From the NCBI RefSeq assembly GCF_001307295.1, contig NZ_CP012700.1:1367001-1431000 (forward strand): a DNA stretch of 64,000 nt, written 5' to 3'. Positions 44,623 through 53,922 of this stretch are shown piece by piece. Below the pieces are notes generated by a model, which saw only the letters and a program-made list of their open reading frames with translations, had not been told where the DNA came from and made no database searches. Origin of the DNA: Sphingopyxis macrogoltabida. GTDB lineage: Bacteria > Pseudomonadota > Alphaproteobacteria > Sphingomonadales > Sphingomonadaceae. Position 1 is the stretch's first letter. The number at the start of each line of letters is the position of its first letter. A program made the position numbers and the translations under genes.

Positions 44623-44640
44623 CTTTACGTTCACGTAAAG
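44623..44640. promoter_or_regulatory. operator palindrome CTTTACGTTCACGTAAAG
   Basis: A perfect 8-base inverted repeat with a 2-base centre, 38 bases upstream of the enoyl-CoA hydratase start. From memory it resembles operators of MerR-type regulators such as LiuR that control acyl-CoA and branched-chain amino acid degradation. No such regulator gene lies in this window. Confidence 0.6.
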
Positions 44641-44800
44641 TTGTGACCGATTTGCCGGACAAGCGCAAGAGGGATGGGGAGGGTATTGGCCGACGTCGAC
44701 CGACCGCATCGCAAAAGAGGCGCTGCTTCACAGCCTTCGCCAAGGGTCCTTTAATCAATCTGGCCTAGCGCACCGGAAGCGAGTTTGCAGGTGGAAAGAA

Positions 44801-45157
44801 TTGAAGCTGCTGTCGATCTTGGTGGCTGCGCTGTCGGTAACGGGTTGTCGGGTCGCCGAACAGGTGCGACCTCGCCATGCCCCGATCGCTTCGCTTTCAA
44901 ATGAGCAGCTTTGGAGCATGGGGTTTCAGCAGGCGGCCATTCAGGAACTTATTTGCAAGGATATCGCTCGGCACGATGCCGTGCGGGTGCTGAAACGGCG
45001 CTACGGTGCGCAGGAACGCAGAATTGCCGCGCGCCTAGGCGAGAGAGAGTCCGAGGAGATTATTCTTACGCTACCGCCGTGTTCTCATTTTCTCGGAGCA
45101 GAGGATCGCTATGCGGATGCCCTAAGCGAGCTGGAAAAGCGCCTTGAGAGGTCGTAA
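44801..45157 (+). CDS. small lipoprotein, unknown
   Basis: A 118-residue frame with a TTG start at 44801 and GGAAAG upstream. The lipobox LSVTGC puts the lipidated cysteine at residue 16. The mature part is charged and probably helical (VLKRRYGAQERRIAARLGERESEEI), with two further cysteines. I do not recognise the family. Codon use is less GC-biased than in neighbours, which may mean recent acquisition. Confidence 0.5.
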   Translation: MKLLSILVAALSVTGCRVAEQVRPRHAPIASLSNEQLWSMGFQQAAIQELICKDIARHDAVRVLKRRYGAQERRIAARLGERESEEIILTLPPCSHFLGAEDRYADALSELEKRLERS

Positions 45158-45311
45158 CCGGCCGCGCGCATGGCGTGAGGGTGGTGGCCGGAGAGGGCGG
45201 TTGCGACCGATTGCGGGCGCTACCGGGAGAGGTGTGCAATCACGCTTTGACGCAGCGTCGGATATAAAAATGAGAATTGGGTCGCAATGTCCTCGAGGTC
45301 ATGATCGGTGG

Positions 45312-45551
45312 CTAGTTTGCTGGGATTGACAATCCGATCATCCGCCCGGCAAGATAGTGGATGCAGTTGTTTATCTTTGTTCGATGTTCATCCTGATCAG
45401 TATCACGAGCCATCACAGTGAAAGCTTGAATGGCGGCCGCGACGCTCTCCATAAGCTGAGGGCGTGTGGCAGAGGCGAGTTTTTCTCGAATCTCGTCAAT
45501 AATCATCTCTATTCCAAAACCGGCGTAGTTGGTGTCCTTCTTGGATGACAA
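45312..45551 (-). CDS. small hypothetical protein
   Basis: A 79-residue frame with a TTG start (AGG ten bases upstream). The sequence is hydrophilic and mostly helical: EMIIDEIREKLASATRPQLM, then TKINNCIHYLAGRMIGL. There is no signal peptide. It lies in a 650-base, lower-GC stretch between the small lipoprotein and the secreted protein at 45809. No family is recognised, and it might not be a gene. Confidence 0.35.
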   Translation of the reverse strand: MSSKKDTNYAGFGIEMIIDEIREKLASATRPQLMESVAAAIQAFTVMARDTDQDEHRTKINNCIHYLAGRMIGLSIPAN

Positions 45552-45696
45552 AGGCGCTTACCTGCAAAAGCCTAACGTCCACTTTCACCTCAAAGCGGCC
45601 CTCGGCTACCCGTGAAAATCGCTGTCCTATAATGCCATGCCGTGCCAGCCTCGGGGCGATTCTTTGATATCGTCGGCTGTCCGTGAACCGAGCTTG

Positions 45697-45773
45697 AAGC
45701 GACAAAGGAGACAGTTTCGACACGCCTATGCGTATCCATTGTCGCCTTAAAGCCACAAAGGGCACAGTTTCGA
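45697..45773. repeat. direct repeat of a 24-base motif
   Basis: AAGCGACAAAGGAGACAGTT at 45697 (continuing TCGA) recurs as AAGCCACAAAGGGCACAGTT at 45750 (continuing TCGA), 53 bases apart and 21 of 24 identical. It sits just downstream (in the convergent sense) of the secreted-protein gene at 45809. Confidence 0.6.
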
Positions 45774-45808
45774 TGCATGCGTGCGGGGCTTTTGAGGCTT
45801 TAAGCGCG

Positions 45809-46450
45809 CTATTCGGCCCCCAGCTTCCGAAAGCGCAGTTTGCCGTCGGTCCGGTGGAGGACCGTGCGGCCATCTTCGCCAGCTTTCAGGCACGCGCCGT
45901 CAAAGGCAACGACGCCCATATCATTGGGGATCAGGTTGACGTGCAGCTTGCCGCCGTCAGCATCGGTCAGCTCGTAGCGCGGGGCAGTAACGTCATAGAT
46001 CGGCTCGCGAACCTCGATCCAACGCGGGATGCGCTTTTCGTCTTCGGGCAGCGTCCAGCCATAATCCTGCGTATAGTCCTCGACCGGATCGCCGCTATCG
46101 AAGCCGATGGTGAAATCGACACCCGCGATGCCCCTGCCGTTCGGCCAACTGACGAACAGCGTCGGGATCGTACCGTCGACTTCGACCGGTTCGGCCTTTT
46201 CGAAAGCGGGCGGCACCGGCTTCGGCTCGGTGAACAGGCAGATGGCGTCGCCGCGCGCTTCCCACCGCCCCTCGGCCCGCTCGTCGAGCGCGCCTGCGGC
46301 GAGGATATATTGGAAGCGGCCATCGTTCCGGATGAGTAGTCCGCCGCCGACGTCGGGGCCTTCGGCGGGGCTGTATTCGCCGACGAACGGCGAATCCTGC
46401 GCCGCGGCGGGCGCGGCGATCAGGGCGGCGGCGAGGAGCAGGGTGCGCAT
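45809..46450 (-). CDS. secreted hypothetical protein
   Basis: A 213-residue exported protein. With the start at ATG 46450 the signal peptide MRTLLLAAALIAAPAAAQ fits well; earlier frame codons lack a ribosome binding site. The mature part is beta-rich (GGGLLIRNDGRFQYILAAG, GWTLPEDEKRIPRWIEVREP). No known family is apparent. It is divergent from prfC. Confidence 0.75.
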   Translation of the reverse strand: MRTLLLAAALIAAPAAAQDSPFVGEYSPAEGPDVGGGLLIRNDGRFQYILAAGALDERAEGRWEARGDAICLFTEPKPVPPAFEKAEPVEVDGTIPTLFVSWPNGRGIAGVDFTIGFDSGDPVEDYTQDYGWTLPEDEKRIPRWIEVREPIYDVTAPRYELTDADGGKLHVNLIPNDMGVVAFDGACLKAGEDGRTVLHRTDGKLRFRKLGAE

Positions 46451-46527
46451 GGTGGCGATCATGCGGTCGTTGGCGCAGGGATGCCAGCCCTTTCCACATC
46501 TCACGCCACCTGCTAGGCGCCCGCGCC

Positions 46528-48120
46528 ATGTCCAAACACCCCGACCGCCGCACCTTCGCCATCATCTCGCACCCCGACGCGGGCAAGACGACGCTGACCG
46601 AGAAACTGCTCGTCGCGGGCGGCGCGATCCATATCGCGGGCGAGGTCAAGGCCCGCGGTGCGGCCCGCCGCGCGCGCTCCGACTGGATGAAGATCGAACA
46701 GCAGCGCGGCATTTCGGTCACCTCGTCGGTGATGACCTTCGAGCATCAGGGGCTCGTCTTCAACCTGCTCGATACGCCGGGGCACGAGGACTTCAGCGAG
46801 GATACCTATCGCACGCTGACCGCCGTCGACAGCGCGGTGATGGTGATCGACGCCGCGAAGGGCATCGAGCCGCAGACGCTGAAGCTGTTCGAGGTCTGCC
46901 GCCTCCGCTCGGTGCCGATCATCACCTTCGTCAACAAGGTCGACCGGGAAGGCCTGCCGCCGTTCGAACTGCTCGACGAGGTCGCCGACCGGCTGGCGCT
47001 CGACGTCTGCCCGATGAACTGGCCCGCGGGCATGGGCGGACAGTTCGAAGGAATTTACGACCTTGTCGATCCCGCGATCATGAAGCCGGGCGGCGATGCG
47101 TCGAGGATGTACGAAGGGCATCGCGCGAAGGTTGCCGGGCTCGACGACCCGGCGCTGGCGGCCGAACTCAGCGCGGGCGGGCTCGCGCATCTCAAGGAAG
47201 AAACCGAGCTGGCGTCGGCCTGTTACGCGCCCTTCGATGCCGCCGCCTACCGCAACGGCGACCTGACGCCGGTCTATTTTGGATCGGCGCTCAAGGAATT
47301 CGGCGTCGTCGATCTGCTTTCGGCGCTCGCCAACCACGCGCCGGGGCCGCAGCCGCAGCCCGCCGAACCCGCACCGGTGCGTCCGGACGACGACGCGGTG
47401 ACCGGCTTTATCTTCAAGGTCCAGGCGAACATGAATCCGGCGCACCGCGACCGCATCGCCTTCATGCGCCTCTGCTCGGGCAAGTTCGAGCGCGGCATGC
47501 GGTTGATGCAGGGCGGCACGGGCAAGGCGATCGCGATCAGCCGCCCGATGCTGTTCCTCGCACAGGACCGCGAAATGGCCGAAGAGGCTTATCCCGGCGA
47601 CATCATCGGTATCCCGAACCACGGCACGCTGCGCGTCGGCGACACGCTGTCCGAGCGCACCGACATCACGATCACCGGCTTGCCGAACTTCGCCCCCGAA
47701 ATCCTGCGCCGCGTTGCGCTCGTCGATCCGACGAAGACCAAACAGCTCCGCAAGGCGCTCGACGACATGGCGGAGGAGGGGATCATCCAGGTTTTCTATC
47801 CCGAGATCGGCTCGAACATGATCGTCGGCGTCGTCGGCCAGCTTCAGCTCGAAGTGCTGATCAGCCGCCTCGACGCCGAATATAAGGTCGAGGCGAAGCT
47901 CGAGCAGTCGCCGTGGGACACCGCGCGCTGGATCGCCAGCGACGATGCCGCGGCGTTGAAGGCGTTTCAGGCCGACCATCGCGGCGCCAGCGCCACCGAC
48001 CGCGATGGCGCGCCGGTGTTCATGGCGAAGGATGCGTGGGAGGTCGGCTATGTGACGCAGCGCCACCCGGCGATCCGCTTCACCGCGACCAAGGAACGCG
48101 TTTTCGCCGACGCGGGTTGA
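46528..48120 (+). CDS. prfC: peptide chain release factor 3
   Basis: A 530-residue GTPase that removes RF1 and RF2 from the ribosome after termination. G1 is SHPDAGKTTLTEKLL, switch II is DTPGHEDFSEDTYR, G4 is NKVDRE, and the domain II/III blocks FIFKVQANMNPAHRDRIAFM and FGSALKEFGV are typical. No clear ribosome binding site precedes the ATG, which is common in this organism's genes. Confidence 0.96.
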   Translation: MSKHPDRRTFAIISHPDAGKTTLTEKLLVAGGAIHIAGEVKARGAARRARSDWMKIEQQRGISVTSSVMTFEHQGLVFNLLDTPGHEDFSEDTYRTLTAVDSAVMVIDAAKGIEPQTLKLFEVCRLRSVPIITFVNKVDREGLPPFELLDEVADRLALDVCPMNWPAGMGGQFEGIYDLVDPAIMKPGGDASRMYEGHRAKVAGLDDPALAAELSAGGLAHLKEETELASACYAPFDAAAYRNGDLTPVYFGSALKEFGVVDLLSALANHAPGPQPQPAEPAPVRPDDDAVTGFIFKVQANMNPAHRDRIAFMRLCSGKFERGMRLMQGGTGKAIAISRPMLFLAQDREMAEEAYPGDIIGIPNHGTLRVGDTLSERTDITITGLPNFAPEILRRVALVDPTKTKQLRKALDDMAEEGIIQVFYPEIGSNMIVGVVGQLQLEVLISRLDAEYKVEAKLEQSPWDTARWIASDDAAALKAFQADHRGASATDRDGAPVFMAKDAWEVGYVTQRHPAIRFTATKERVFADAG

Positions 48121-48176
48121 TTGCCGCGCCTGATTTCGCCACCATGACGCCGGTTTCGGCAAGGGTGGGGATATCG

Positions 48177-48638
48177 ATGCGCGGATGGATTTTGGCGCTT
48201 GCCGCGATGGCAGGCACTATGCCGGGTGTGGCGGCGGCAGCGACGATCGAGTTGCCGATCGTCCCGGGCTTCTGGACCAACGACACCGAAAAATGCGCGA
48301 GCGTCCATCACGGCTATGTCTTCGATGGTTCGCGCTGGGGCGCGCTCTATTATTACGGGCCGGGCGGCACCATGGGGCCCGCGGCCGAACTGGAGCCGAT
48401 CACGCAGGCGCGCCCAGTGGCCGACGGGTTCACCCAGATGCAGTTCGGGGGCTATGACGGCGCGGGCTATTTCCGGATCAAGCCGGCCGGAACCGACCGG
48501 GCGCTCTATCGCGTCGGCGCGCCGTTCCGCGACGAAATCCAGGAGACCGACGAGACGCTGATCCGCTGCAGCTTGGCTTCGCTGTCGCCGAAGATGAAGG
48601 CTGCGATGCAGCGTTTCGCGCCCGCCGTCGTTAAATAA
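48177..48638 (+). CDS. secreted hypothetical protein
   Basis: A 153-residue exported protein with a signal peptide (residues 1-24, GVAAAATIE). Its mature part is aromatic and glycine-rich (YVFDGSRWGALYYYGPGG), with two cysteines (KCASVHH and IRCSLAS) that could form a disulfide. ATG 48177 is chosen because GGGGAT lies seven bases upstream; the frame extends to an ATG at 48144. It converges with dinB, overlapping it by eight bases. Confidence 0.75.
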   Translation: MRGWILALAAMAGTMPGVAAAATIELPIVPGFWTNDTEKCASVHHGYVFDGSRWGALYYYGPGGTMGPAAELEPITQARPVADGFTQMQFGGYDGAGYFRIKPAGTDRALYRVGAPFRDEIQETDETLIRCSLASLSPKMKAAMQRFAPAVVK

Positions 48639-49761
48639 GACTGAGCAGATCGGCGGGCGCCGCGGCGGCGTCCTCTTCGTCGTCGGTTTCACCCTCGAAC
48701 TTGCTGAGCGTGACGCCGAGCAGGCGGATGCCCTGTTCGGTGGGCAGCATCGGCGCGAGGATCGCTTCGCCCGCGGCCAGCAGGCCCGCACCGTCGAGGA
48801 TCGGCGAGGGGACCGATCTTGCCCGCGTGATCGTCCGGAAATCGGCGTAGCGCAGCTTCAGCGTCACCGTCCGTCCGCGCGCGCCCTTCTTCGCCGCGCG
48901 GTCCCAGACGACGGTGCAGACATGCGCGAGAGCTTCGTGAATTTCGGTGTCGGTGATCAGGTCGTTGAAGAAGGTGCGCTCGCCGCCGAGCGACTTCAAA
49001 GGCCGGTTCGACTTGACGCGGCGATGGTCGATCCCGCGCGCAAGGCGGTGGAGCCAGTCGGCGCTGTTGCCGAAATGCGCCGCGAGCCATTCCATATCCT
49101 TCGCGGCAAGGTCGGCGCCGGAGAAGATGCCGAGCCCTTCCATCTTTGCCGCGGTTACCGGGCCGATGCCGTGGAAGCGGCGGATCGACAGCGTCTGGAC
49201 GAAATCAGCGCCGCGTCCCGGCGGGATGACGGTGAGACCGTCGGGCTTGTTCTGGTCCGACGCGAGTTTGGCGATGAACTTGTTGTACGAAACACCCGCC
49301 GATGCGCTGAGCCCGGTCTCTTCGCGAATCCGCCGGCGGATCAGCCGCGCGGTGGCGGTTGCGCTGCCGAGTTCCGCCTTGTCGCGGCTGACGTCGAGAT
49401 AGGCTTCGTCGAGCGAGAGCGGTTCGACCTCGTCGGCATAGTCGCGAAATATGGCGCGGATCTGGTGCGAGATGTCGCGATAGACCTCGAAGCGCGGCGG
49501 CACGAAAATCAGCTCGGGGCACTGGCGCTTCGCGGTGATACTGGGCATCGCCGACCGGACACCGAATTTTCGCGCCTCATAGCTCGCCGCCGCGACGACG
49601 CCGCGCCGCGACGAGCCCCCGACCGCGACAGGTTTGCCGCGCAGCGCAGGATCGTCGCGCTGCTCGACCGATGCATAGAAAGCATCCATATCGACATGGA
49701 TGATCTTGCGAACCGGAACGTCCGCGCCGTCGCCGGCAGGCTGGTCTTCGCCGTCTTCCAC
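48631..49761 (-). CDS. dinB: DNA polymerase IV
   Basis: A 376-residue Y-family translesion polymerase. The palm carries IIHVDMDAFYASVEQRDDP and PLSLDEAYLDVS with the catalytic acidic residues, then GVSYNKFIAKLASDQNKPDG and the thumb motif FHGIGPVTAAKMEGLGI. It extends DNA past lesions with low fidelity. The start is GTG 49761 with AGGA upstream, and a near-match LexA box lies 17 bases before it, consistent with SOS control. Confidence 0.94.
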   Translation of the reverse strand: MEDGEDQPAGDGADVPVRKIIHVDMDAFYASVEQRDDPALRGKPVAVGGSSRRGVVAAASYEARKFGVRSAMPSITAKRQCPELIFVPPRFEVYRDISHQIRAIFRDYADEVEPLSLDEAYLDVSRDKAELGSATATARLIRRRIREETGLSASAGVSYNKFIAKLASDQNKPDGLTVIPPGRGADFVQTLSIRRFHGIGPVTAAKMEGLGIFSGADLAAKDMEWLAAHFGNSADWLHRLARGIDHRRVKSNRPLKSLGGERTFFNDLITDTEIHEALAHVCTVVWDRAAKKGARGRTVTLKLRYADFRTITRARSVPSPILDGAGLLAAGEAILAPMLPTEQGIRLLGVTLSKFEGETDDEEDAAAAPADLLSLI

Positions 49762-49777
49762 CGACGGATCCTAACAT

Positions 49778-49792
49778 GTTGCCAAAATGTTC
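49778..49792. promoter_or_regulatory. candidate LexA (SOS) box of dinB
   Basis: GTTG-CCAAAAT-GTTC fits the alphaproteobacterial LexA consensus GTTC-N7-GTTC with one mismatch, 17 bases upstream of the dinB start codon. Its position over the promoter is right for repression. Confidence 0.6.
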
Positions 49793-49862
49793 TCAAACGA
49801 TATGCGATGCGCGCGCTTGACGGGGGGCGGGCAAAATGGCAATCGCCGCCGACCTTGGAAAT

Positions 49863-49936
49863 GCGGGTATAGCATAGTGGTAATGCTCTAGCCTTCCAAG
49901 CTAGCTAGGCGGGTTCGATTCCCGCTACCCGCTCCA
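49863..49936 (+). tRNA. tRNA-Gly (TCC)
   Basis: Acceptor GCGGGTA pairs with TACCCGC, the anticodon stem CTAGC/GCTAG holds loop CTTCCAA with anticodon TCC, the T arm is GCGGGTTCGATTCCCGC, and CCA is encoded at 49934-49936. It lies immediately before an integrase gene and probably served as its integration target. Confidence 0.95.
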
Positions 49937-50051
49937 GAAGCCTGTTTCAGGGCGTATCACATCATTTACAAATGCAAGGAAATGGCGGTAATCTGCCATT
50001 TATCGGCTCGTTGCGTGTCATGGTATCTCATGGCAGCGCCTCGAAAATGGG

Positions 50052-50072
50052 GCCCCTATCGGGGCGATTTTT
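50052..50072 (+). terminator. intrinsic terminator after tRNA-Gly
   Basis: GCCCC-TATC-GGGGC stem (50052-50065) followed by GATTTTT. It lies between tRNA-Gly and the integrase start and could end the tRNA transcript. Confidence 0.7.
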
Positions 50073-50119
50073 GCCGATCGCTCGCTCCAGTTTGGAGCCG
50101 GCCAAATGGAGAGATCGTG

Positions 50120-51085
50120 ATGCCGCTAACCGATTCTGCCGTTCGCCATGCTCAGCCGCGGGACAAGCCTTACAAGATGGCCGACAGCGAAGGTCTTTAT
50201 ATCCACATCATGCCGAACGGCAGCAAGCGTTGGAAAATGAAGTACCGATTCGATGGGCTTGAGAAGAAGCTGAGCTTCGGACCATATCCTCGCGTCTCCC
50301 TTCGCGATGCCCGCGTTCAGCGCGACGAGGCGCGCAACATGATTATCAAGGGCACCGATCCATCCTACGAGAAGAAGCGCAACAAGCTGCGTGCCCACGT
50401 TAACGTTGAAAATACCTTCTCGGGCATATCGCGCGAATATTGCGACAAGCGCCGCCGCGATGGCGACAAGGCCTGGGCCCCATCGACTGCGAAGCGATGC
50501 GAGTATCTGCTCAGCCTTCTAGACAACAGCATTGGGAAGATGCCCATCCAGGAGATTGAGCCGATCGATGTCTTGGCCGCTGTCAGGAAGATCGAGGCGC
50601 AGGGCAAACTCGAAAGTGCGCGCCGCACAATGCAATTGGCGGGTTCGGTCTTCCGCTACGCCGTCGCGACGGCGCGCTTGCGATCCGATCCGACGCGTGA
50701 CTTGCGCGGCGCGCTCATCAATCCGACCGTCACTCATTATGGCGCGATTACCGATGCAAGCCAGGTCGGGCCGCTCCTGCGTGCCATCGATGTTTACAAG
50801 AGCCAGGGAATGACCGACTGGGCTTTGAAGTTGGCACCGCACGTCTTCGTCCGCCCGGGGGAACTTCGCACGGCTCAGTGGGAAGAATTTGACCTTGATG
50901 CGCGAGTCTGGACCATTCCCGCCGAGAAGATGAAGATGCGGAAGCCGCATCACGTGCCACTATCCCGCCAATCGGTGGCGCTCCTTGAGCAAATTCGCGA
51001 AATCACCAAGCCTTGGATGTCAAACGGCGTTCAAAAGGGACCCCCGATCGGCGTCGAAGAGGGACCCCCTTTTCGGATAATATGA
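50120..51085 (+). pseudogene. tyrosine integrase (P4/DUF4102 type), truncated by IS21
   Basis: The frame from ATG 50120 (GGAGAG upstream) begins like a prophage or island integrase of the P4 type: an N-terminal DUF4102 arm-binding region (PLTDSAVRHAQPRDKPYKMA, then LSFGPYPRVSLRDARVQRD), a core-binding domain, and the first catalytic arginine in HVFVRPGELRTAQW. It breaks off in LLEQIREITKPW at about residue 299, where the IS21 element begins at 51018; the remaining codons to 51085 are IS sequence. The HxxR and tyrosine of the active site are missing, so it cannot recombine. tRNA-Gly next door was likely its target. Confidence 0.85.
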
Positions 51086-51195
51086 TGCTGGTTTGTTGAA
51101 GATGGCCTTGCGCTGCGTGCGGCGGAGGGCGGGCGTAGCCCGACCGGAGGCGCGCGCAGCGCAAGATAGATTTTTGAAGGCGCCGAAGGTGGCTG

Positions 51196-51924
51196 TCAGC
51201 TGCGGTTTTTGAAGCGCCAGCTGTCGTTGCCCGTCTCGACGATATCGCAGTGGTGGGTGACGCGGTCGAGCAGCGCCGTGGTCATCTTGGGATCGCCGAA
51301 CACGGTCGGCCATTCGCCGAAGGCGAGGTTCGTGGTGATGATGACGCTGGTCCGCTCATAAAGCTTGCTGATGAGGTGGAACAGCAACTGCCCTCCCGAG
51401 CGGGCGAACGGCAGATAACCGAGCTCGTCGAGCACGATCAGGTCGAGCCGCGACAGCTGCGCCGCCAGGGTCCCGCCTTTGCCGATCCGGGTCTCCTCTT
51501 CGAGGCGTGTCACCAGATCGACGGTGTTGAAGTAGCGGGCGCGAGCGCCCCTTCGCACGACATTGGCGGTGATCGCGATGGCGAGGTGGGTCTTGCCTGT
51601 CCCCGTGCCGCCGACCAGCACGATATTGCGGCGAGGCGGGAGGAAGGAGCCATCGTGAAGGGAGCGGATCATCTCCTCATTGATCGGTGTGCCCTCGAAG
51701 CTGAACCGCTCCAGGTCCTTCACCACGGGCAGCCTCGCAGCCGTCATCCGATAGCGGATGGAGGCTGCATCCCGGTGGGTCGCCTCAGCACGGAGCAGGT
51801 CGGTCAGTATCTCCATGGTGGTGCGCTTGCGCTGGAGGCCGGTGGTGACCGCCTCGTCGAACGCCGCCGCCATGCCCTTGAGTCCGAGGCCGCGCATCGT
51901 GTCGATCATATCATGCCGCTGCAT
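51196..51924 (-). CDS. istB: IS21-family helper ATPase IstB
   Basis: A 242-residue AAA+ helper that assists the transposase, loading it and choosing target DNA. Walker A is [14 protein letters not shown], Walker B is [14 protein letters not shown], and the sensor region [16 protein letters not shown] follows; the end includes [20 protein letters not shown] 51924 is chosen as GAGG lies five bases upstream. It overlaps the end of istA by 14 bases, the usual IS21 arrangement. The Rep-like AAA protein is intact, so the element may still move. Confidence 0.93.
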   Translation of the reverse strand: MQRHDMIDTMRGLGLKGMAAAFDEAVTTGLQRKRTTMEILTDLLRAEATHRDAASIRYRMTAARLPVVKDLERFSFEGTPINEEMIRSLHDGSFLPPRRNIVLVGGTGTGKTHLAIAITANVVRRGARARYFNTVDLVTRLEEETRIGKGGTLAAQLSRLDLIVLDELGYLPFARSGGQLLFHLISKLYERTSVIITTNLAFGEWPTVFGDPKMTTALLDRVTHHCDIVETGNDSWRFKNRS

Positions 51925-53425
51925 CATAGCCTCGCAGCAGATCATAGCGGGCACAGTCGGCGAGCGGAGGATGCTGCAGCATCCGGTCTTCCGAAGTGAC
52001 GATGCTGTGGGGTGTCGCCGGCTCGCGGCGCCGGGAGAGGATGTTGAGGATCAGCTCGTCGCTGGCCGTTCCGTTCGCCAACGCTTCGCGCACGGCAGCC
52101 TCTACCGGCTCCAGGCCATCGGTGAGCACCGCCGAGAGGACCCGCACGAACCTGCGATCGGCCTCGTCCCCGGTGCCGAGCCTTCGCCGTAATCGGTGCA
52201 GGGCGGGCGGCAGATCCCAGTCCTGGAACGGTGCGCCGTTACGCAGCGCGCCGGGCTTGTGCGCGAGGACCGGCAGATAATGCCAGGGATCGTATATCGT
52301 GCGGTTCCGACCGAAGTGGCGCTCATGCTCCCCGACGATCGCATCGCCGCAGCGTATGACGATGCGATCGGCATAGGAGCGCACCTGAACGGTCCGGCGT
52401 GCGGCCGTCGACATGACCGAGTAGCGGTTGCGATCGAAGCTGATGAGGCAGGTGCCGGTGACGGCATGCTCGCTCTCATGGAAGCCGTCGAACGGTGCCA
52501 GGATCGGCTGCAGGGCCGGTCGCTCCATATCCAGCGCCTCGGCGACGGTAATATCCCCGCGTTCGGGATGGGCATGATGCTCGGCCCAGCGCCGGCACTC
52601 GGCCTCCAGCCACCCGTTGAGCTCGGCCAGGCTGGCGAACCGGAGTCGCGGCTGGAAGAAGCGGCCTCGGATCGTCTGGACCTGCTGCTCGACCTGGCCC
52701 TTCTCCCATCCCGCCGCCGGCGAGCAGGCGGTCGGCTCGACCATGTAATGATCGGTCATGATCAGGAAGCGGCGGTTGAACACACGCTCCTTGCCGGTGA
52801 ACACGGCCGTCACCGCCGTCTTCATATTATCGTAGATACCGCGTCGCGGCACACCGCCGAAGAACGCGAACGCCCGGGCATGGGCATCGAACAGCATCTC
52901 CTGGCCCTCGCGCGGATAGGCCCGGACATAGGGTGCGCGCGAGTCGCAGAGACGCATATGCGCCACCTTCACCCGCATCGGCTTGCCGGCGATCTCCACA
53001 TCCTCGTGGCTCCAGTCGAACTGGTAGGCCTCACCCGGCTGGAAGGTCATCGGGATGAACGCCGGTGCGCCTTCGCCAGCATCCTTCCGCCGCGCAGCAC
53101 GCCAGCGCGCCGCATAGCGGCGCACCGCATCATAGGATCCATCGAACCCCTCGCGCACCAGCAGGTCATGGATACGCGTCATCCGTAGCCGATCGCGGCG
53201 GCCGCGACCTTCGTTCTCCTCAAGCAGCGCATCGAGACGATCCTGATAAGGACCGATCCGCGGCAGCGGCTGGACTTTGCGCTGATAGTTGAACGCCGCC
53301 TCCGGCGACCGGATCGCTTTGCGGACGACCTTCCGCGACAAACGAAGGTCACGAGCGATCGCCTTGATCGCCTTACCCGCTGCATGCTCACGCCGAATCC
53401 GAACCACTGTCTCCACGATCAACAT
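51911..53425 (-). CDS. istA: IS21-family transposase IstA
   Basis: A 504-residue DDE transposase. The N-terminal helix-turn-helix is in [20 protein letters not shown]; the DDE catalytic residues fit [26 protein letters not shown] and [18 protein letters not shown]-terminal beta-barrel region follows ([20 protein letters not shown]). The frame is full length and opens next to the right terminal repeats. Its stop overlaps istB. Confidence 0.93.
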   Translation of the reverse strand: MLIVETVVRIRREHAAGKAIKAIARDLRLSRKVVRKAIRSPEAAFNYQRKVQPLPRIGPYQDRLDALLEENEGRGRRDRLRMTRIHDLLVREGFDGSYDAVRRYAARWRAARRKDAGEGAPAFIPMTFQPGEAYQFDWSHEDVEIAGKPMRVKVAHMRLCDSRAPYVRAYPREGQEMLFDAHARAFAFFGGVPRRGIYDNMKTAVTAVFTGKERVFNRRFLIMTDHYMVEPTACSPAAGWEKGQVEQQVQTIRGRFFQPRLRFASLAELNGWLEAECRRWAEHHAHPERGDITVAEALDMERPALQPILAPFDGFHESEHAVTGTCLISFDRNRYSVMSTAARRTVQVRSYADRIVIRCGDAIVGEHERHFGRNRTIYDPWHYLPVLAHKPGALRNGAPFQDWDLPPALHRLRRRLGTGDEADRRFVRVLSAVLTDGLEPVEAAVREALANGTASDELILNILSRRREPATPHSIVTSEDRMLQHPPLADCARYDLLRGYDAAA

Positions 53426-53540
53426 CCCGTTCTCGCCAACTGATCAAAACCAGTCGGCCGACTAAATCCCCGGGATGAAGGGGTCCTTTTTGCACGCCGA
53501 TCACCCCACGAAGGGGGTGCCTATTGCACGCTGATCCTCA

Positions 53541-53922
53541 GATATCCTAGAGAGCGAGCGCTCTGGATCGCCTCAGAACGTCCGCTCTCTCTGTTTGGCT
53601 CCCGAAAGCGGACAGTCTCCAACCGTTGAGAGTTTCGGACGCCGCGAGGCGTCGGAAAGTCTTCGATGCCCGAACCGCGGTGGTCATGGAGTGAGCTATG
53701 GGGAAAGCTGTTTTGCGGAGATCGTGGGGTAGCTAGGAGCTGCCGAAAAGCGGACGTGCGCGATAGCGGACCGTCTGGATTTAGATCGCAAAAGCGGACG
53801 CCAAAAAGCGGACGGACCGATTTTGGTGGTGCGACGTCTGCTTTTGGGCAGCGCCGTGGCGAGCTGGTCCGCTTCCGGGCGCGGGTCTGCCCAGGACGAG
53901 GAAGGCGACGGGCCGTGCCGGG
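53541..53922. other. non-coding gap with an array of GCGGAC motifs
   Basis: Between the IS21 right end and the IS91 transposase there is no gene. AAAGCGGAC occurs at 53605, 53747, 53791 and 53805, with a one-base variant at 53763. The complement GTCCGCT lies at 53580 and 53867. Such dense short motifs suggest an end region of the IS91-type element or a protein-binding array. Confidence 0.55.

Larger units (their letters stand above)
51018..53540. mobile_element. IS21-family insertion sequence
   Basis: An element of about 2523 bases carrying istA and istB. The left end has two copies of a short motif (GGCGTTCAAAAGGGACCCCC and GGCGTCGAAGAGGGACCCCC). The right end, read inward, gives AGCGTGCAATAGGCACCCCC and GGCGTGCAAAAAGGACCCC. 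These multiple terminal repeats are characteristic of IS21. The outermost bases start TGTCAAACG on the left and TGAGGATCAG on the right. No convincing target duplication was found. Confidence 0.85.

Noticed and set aside
51010..53550. Target site duplication of the IS21 element
   Set aside because: Flanks read TTGGA on the left and GATAT on the right. Only two bases can be matched, which is not convincing.
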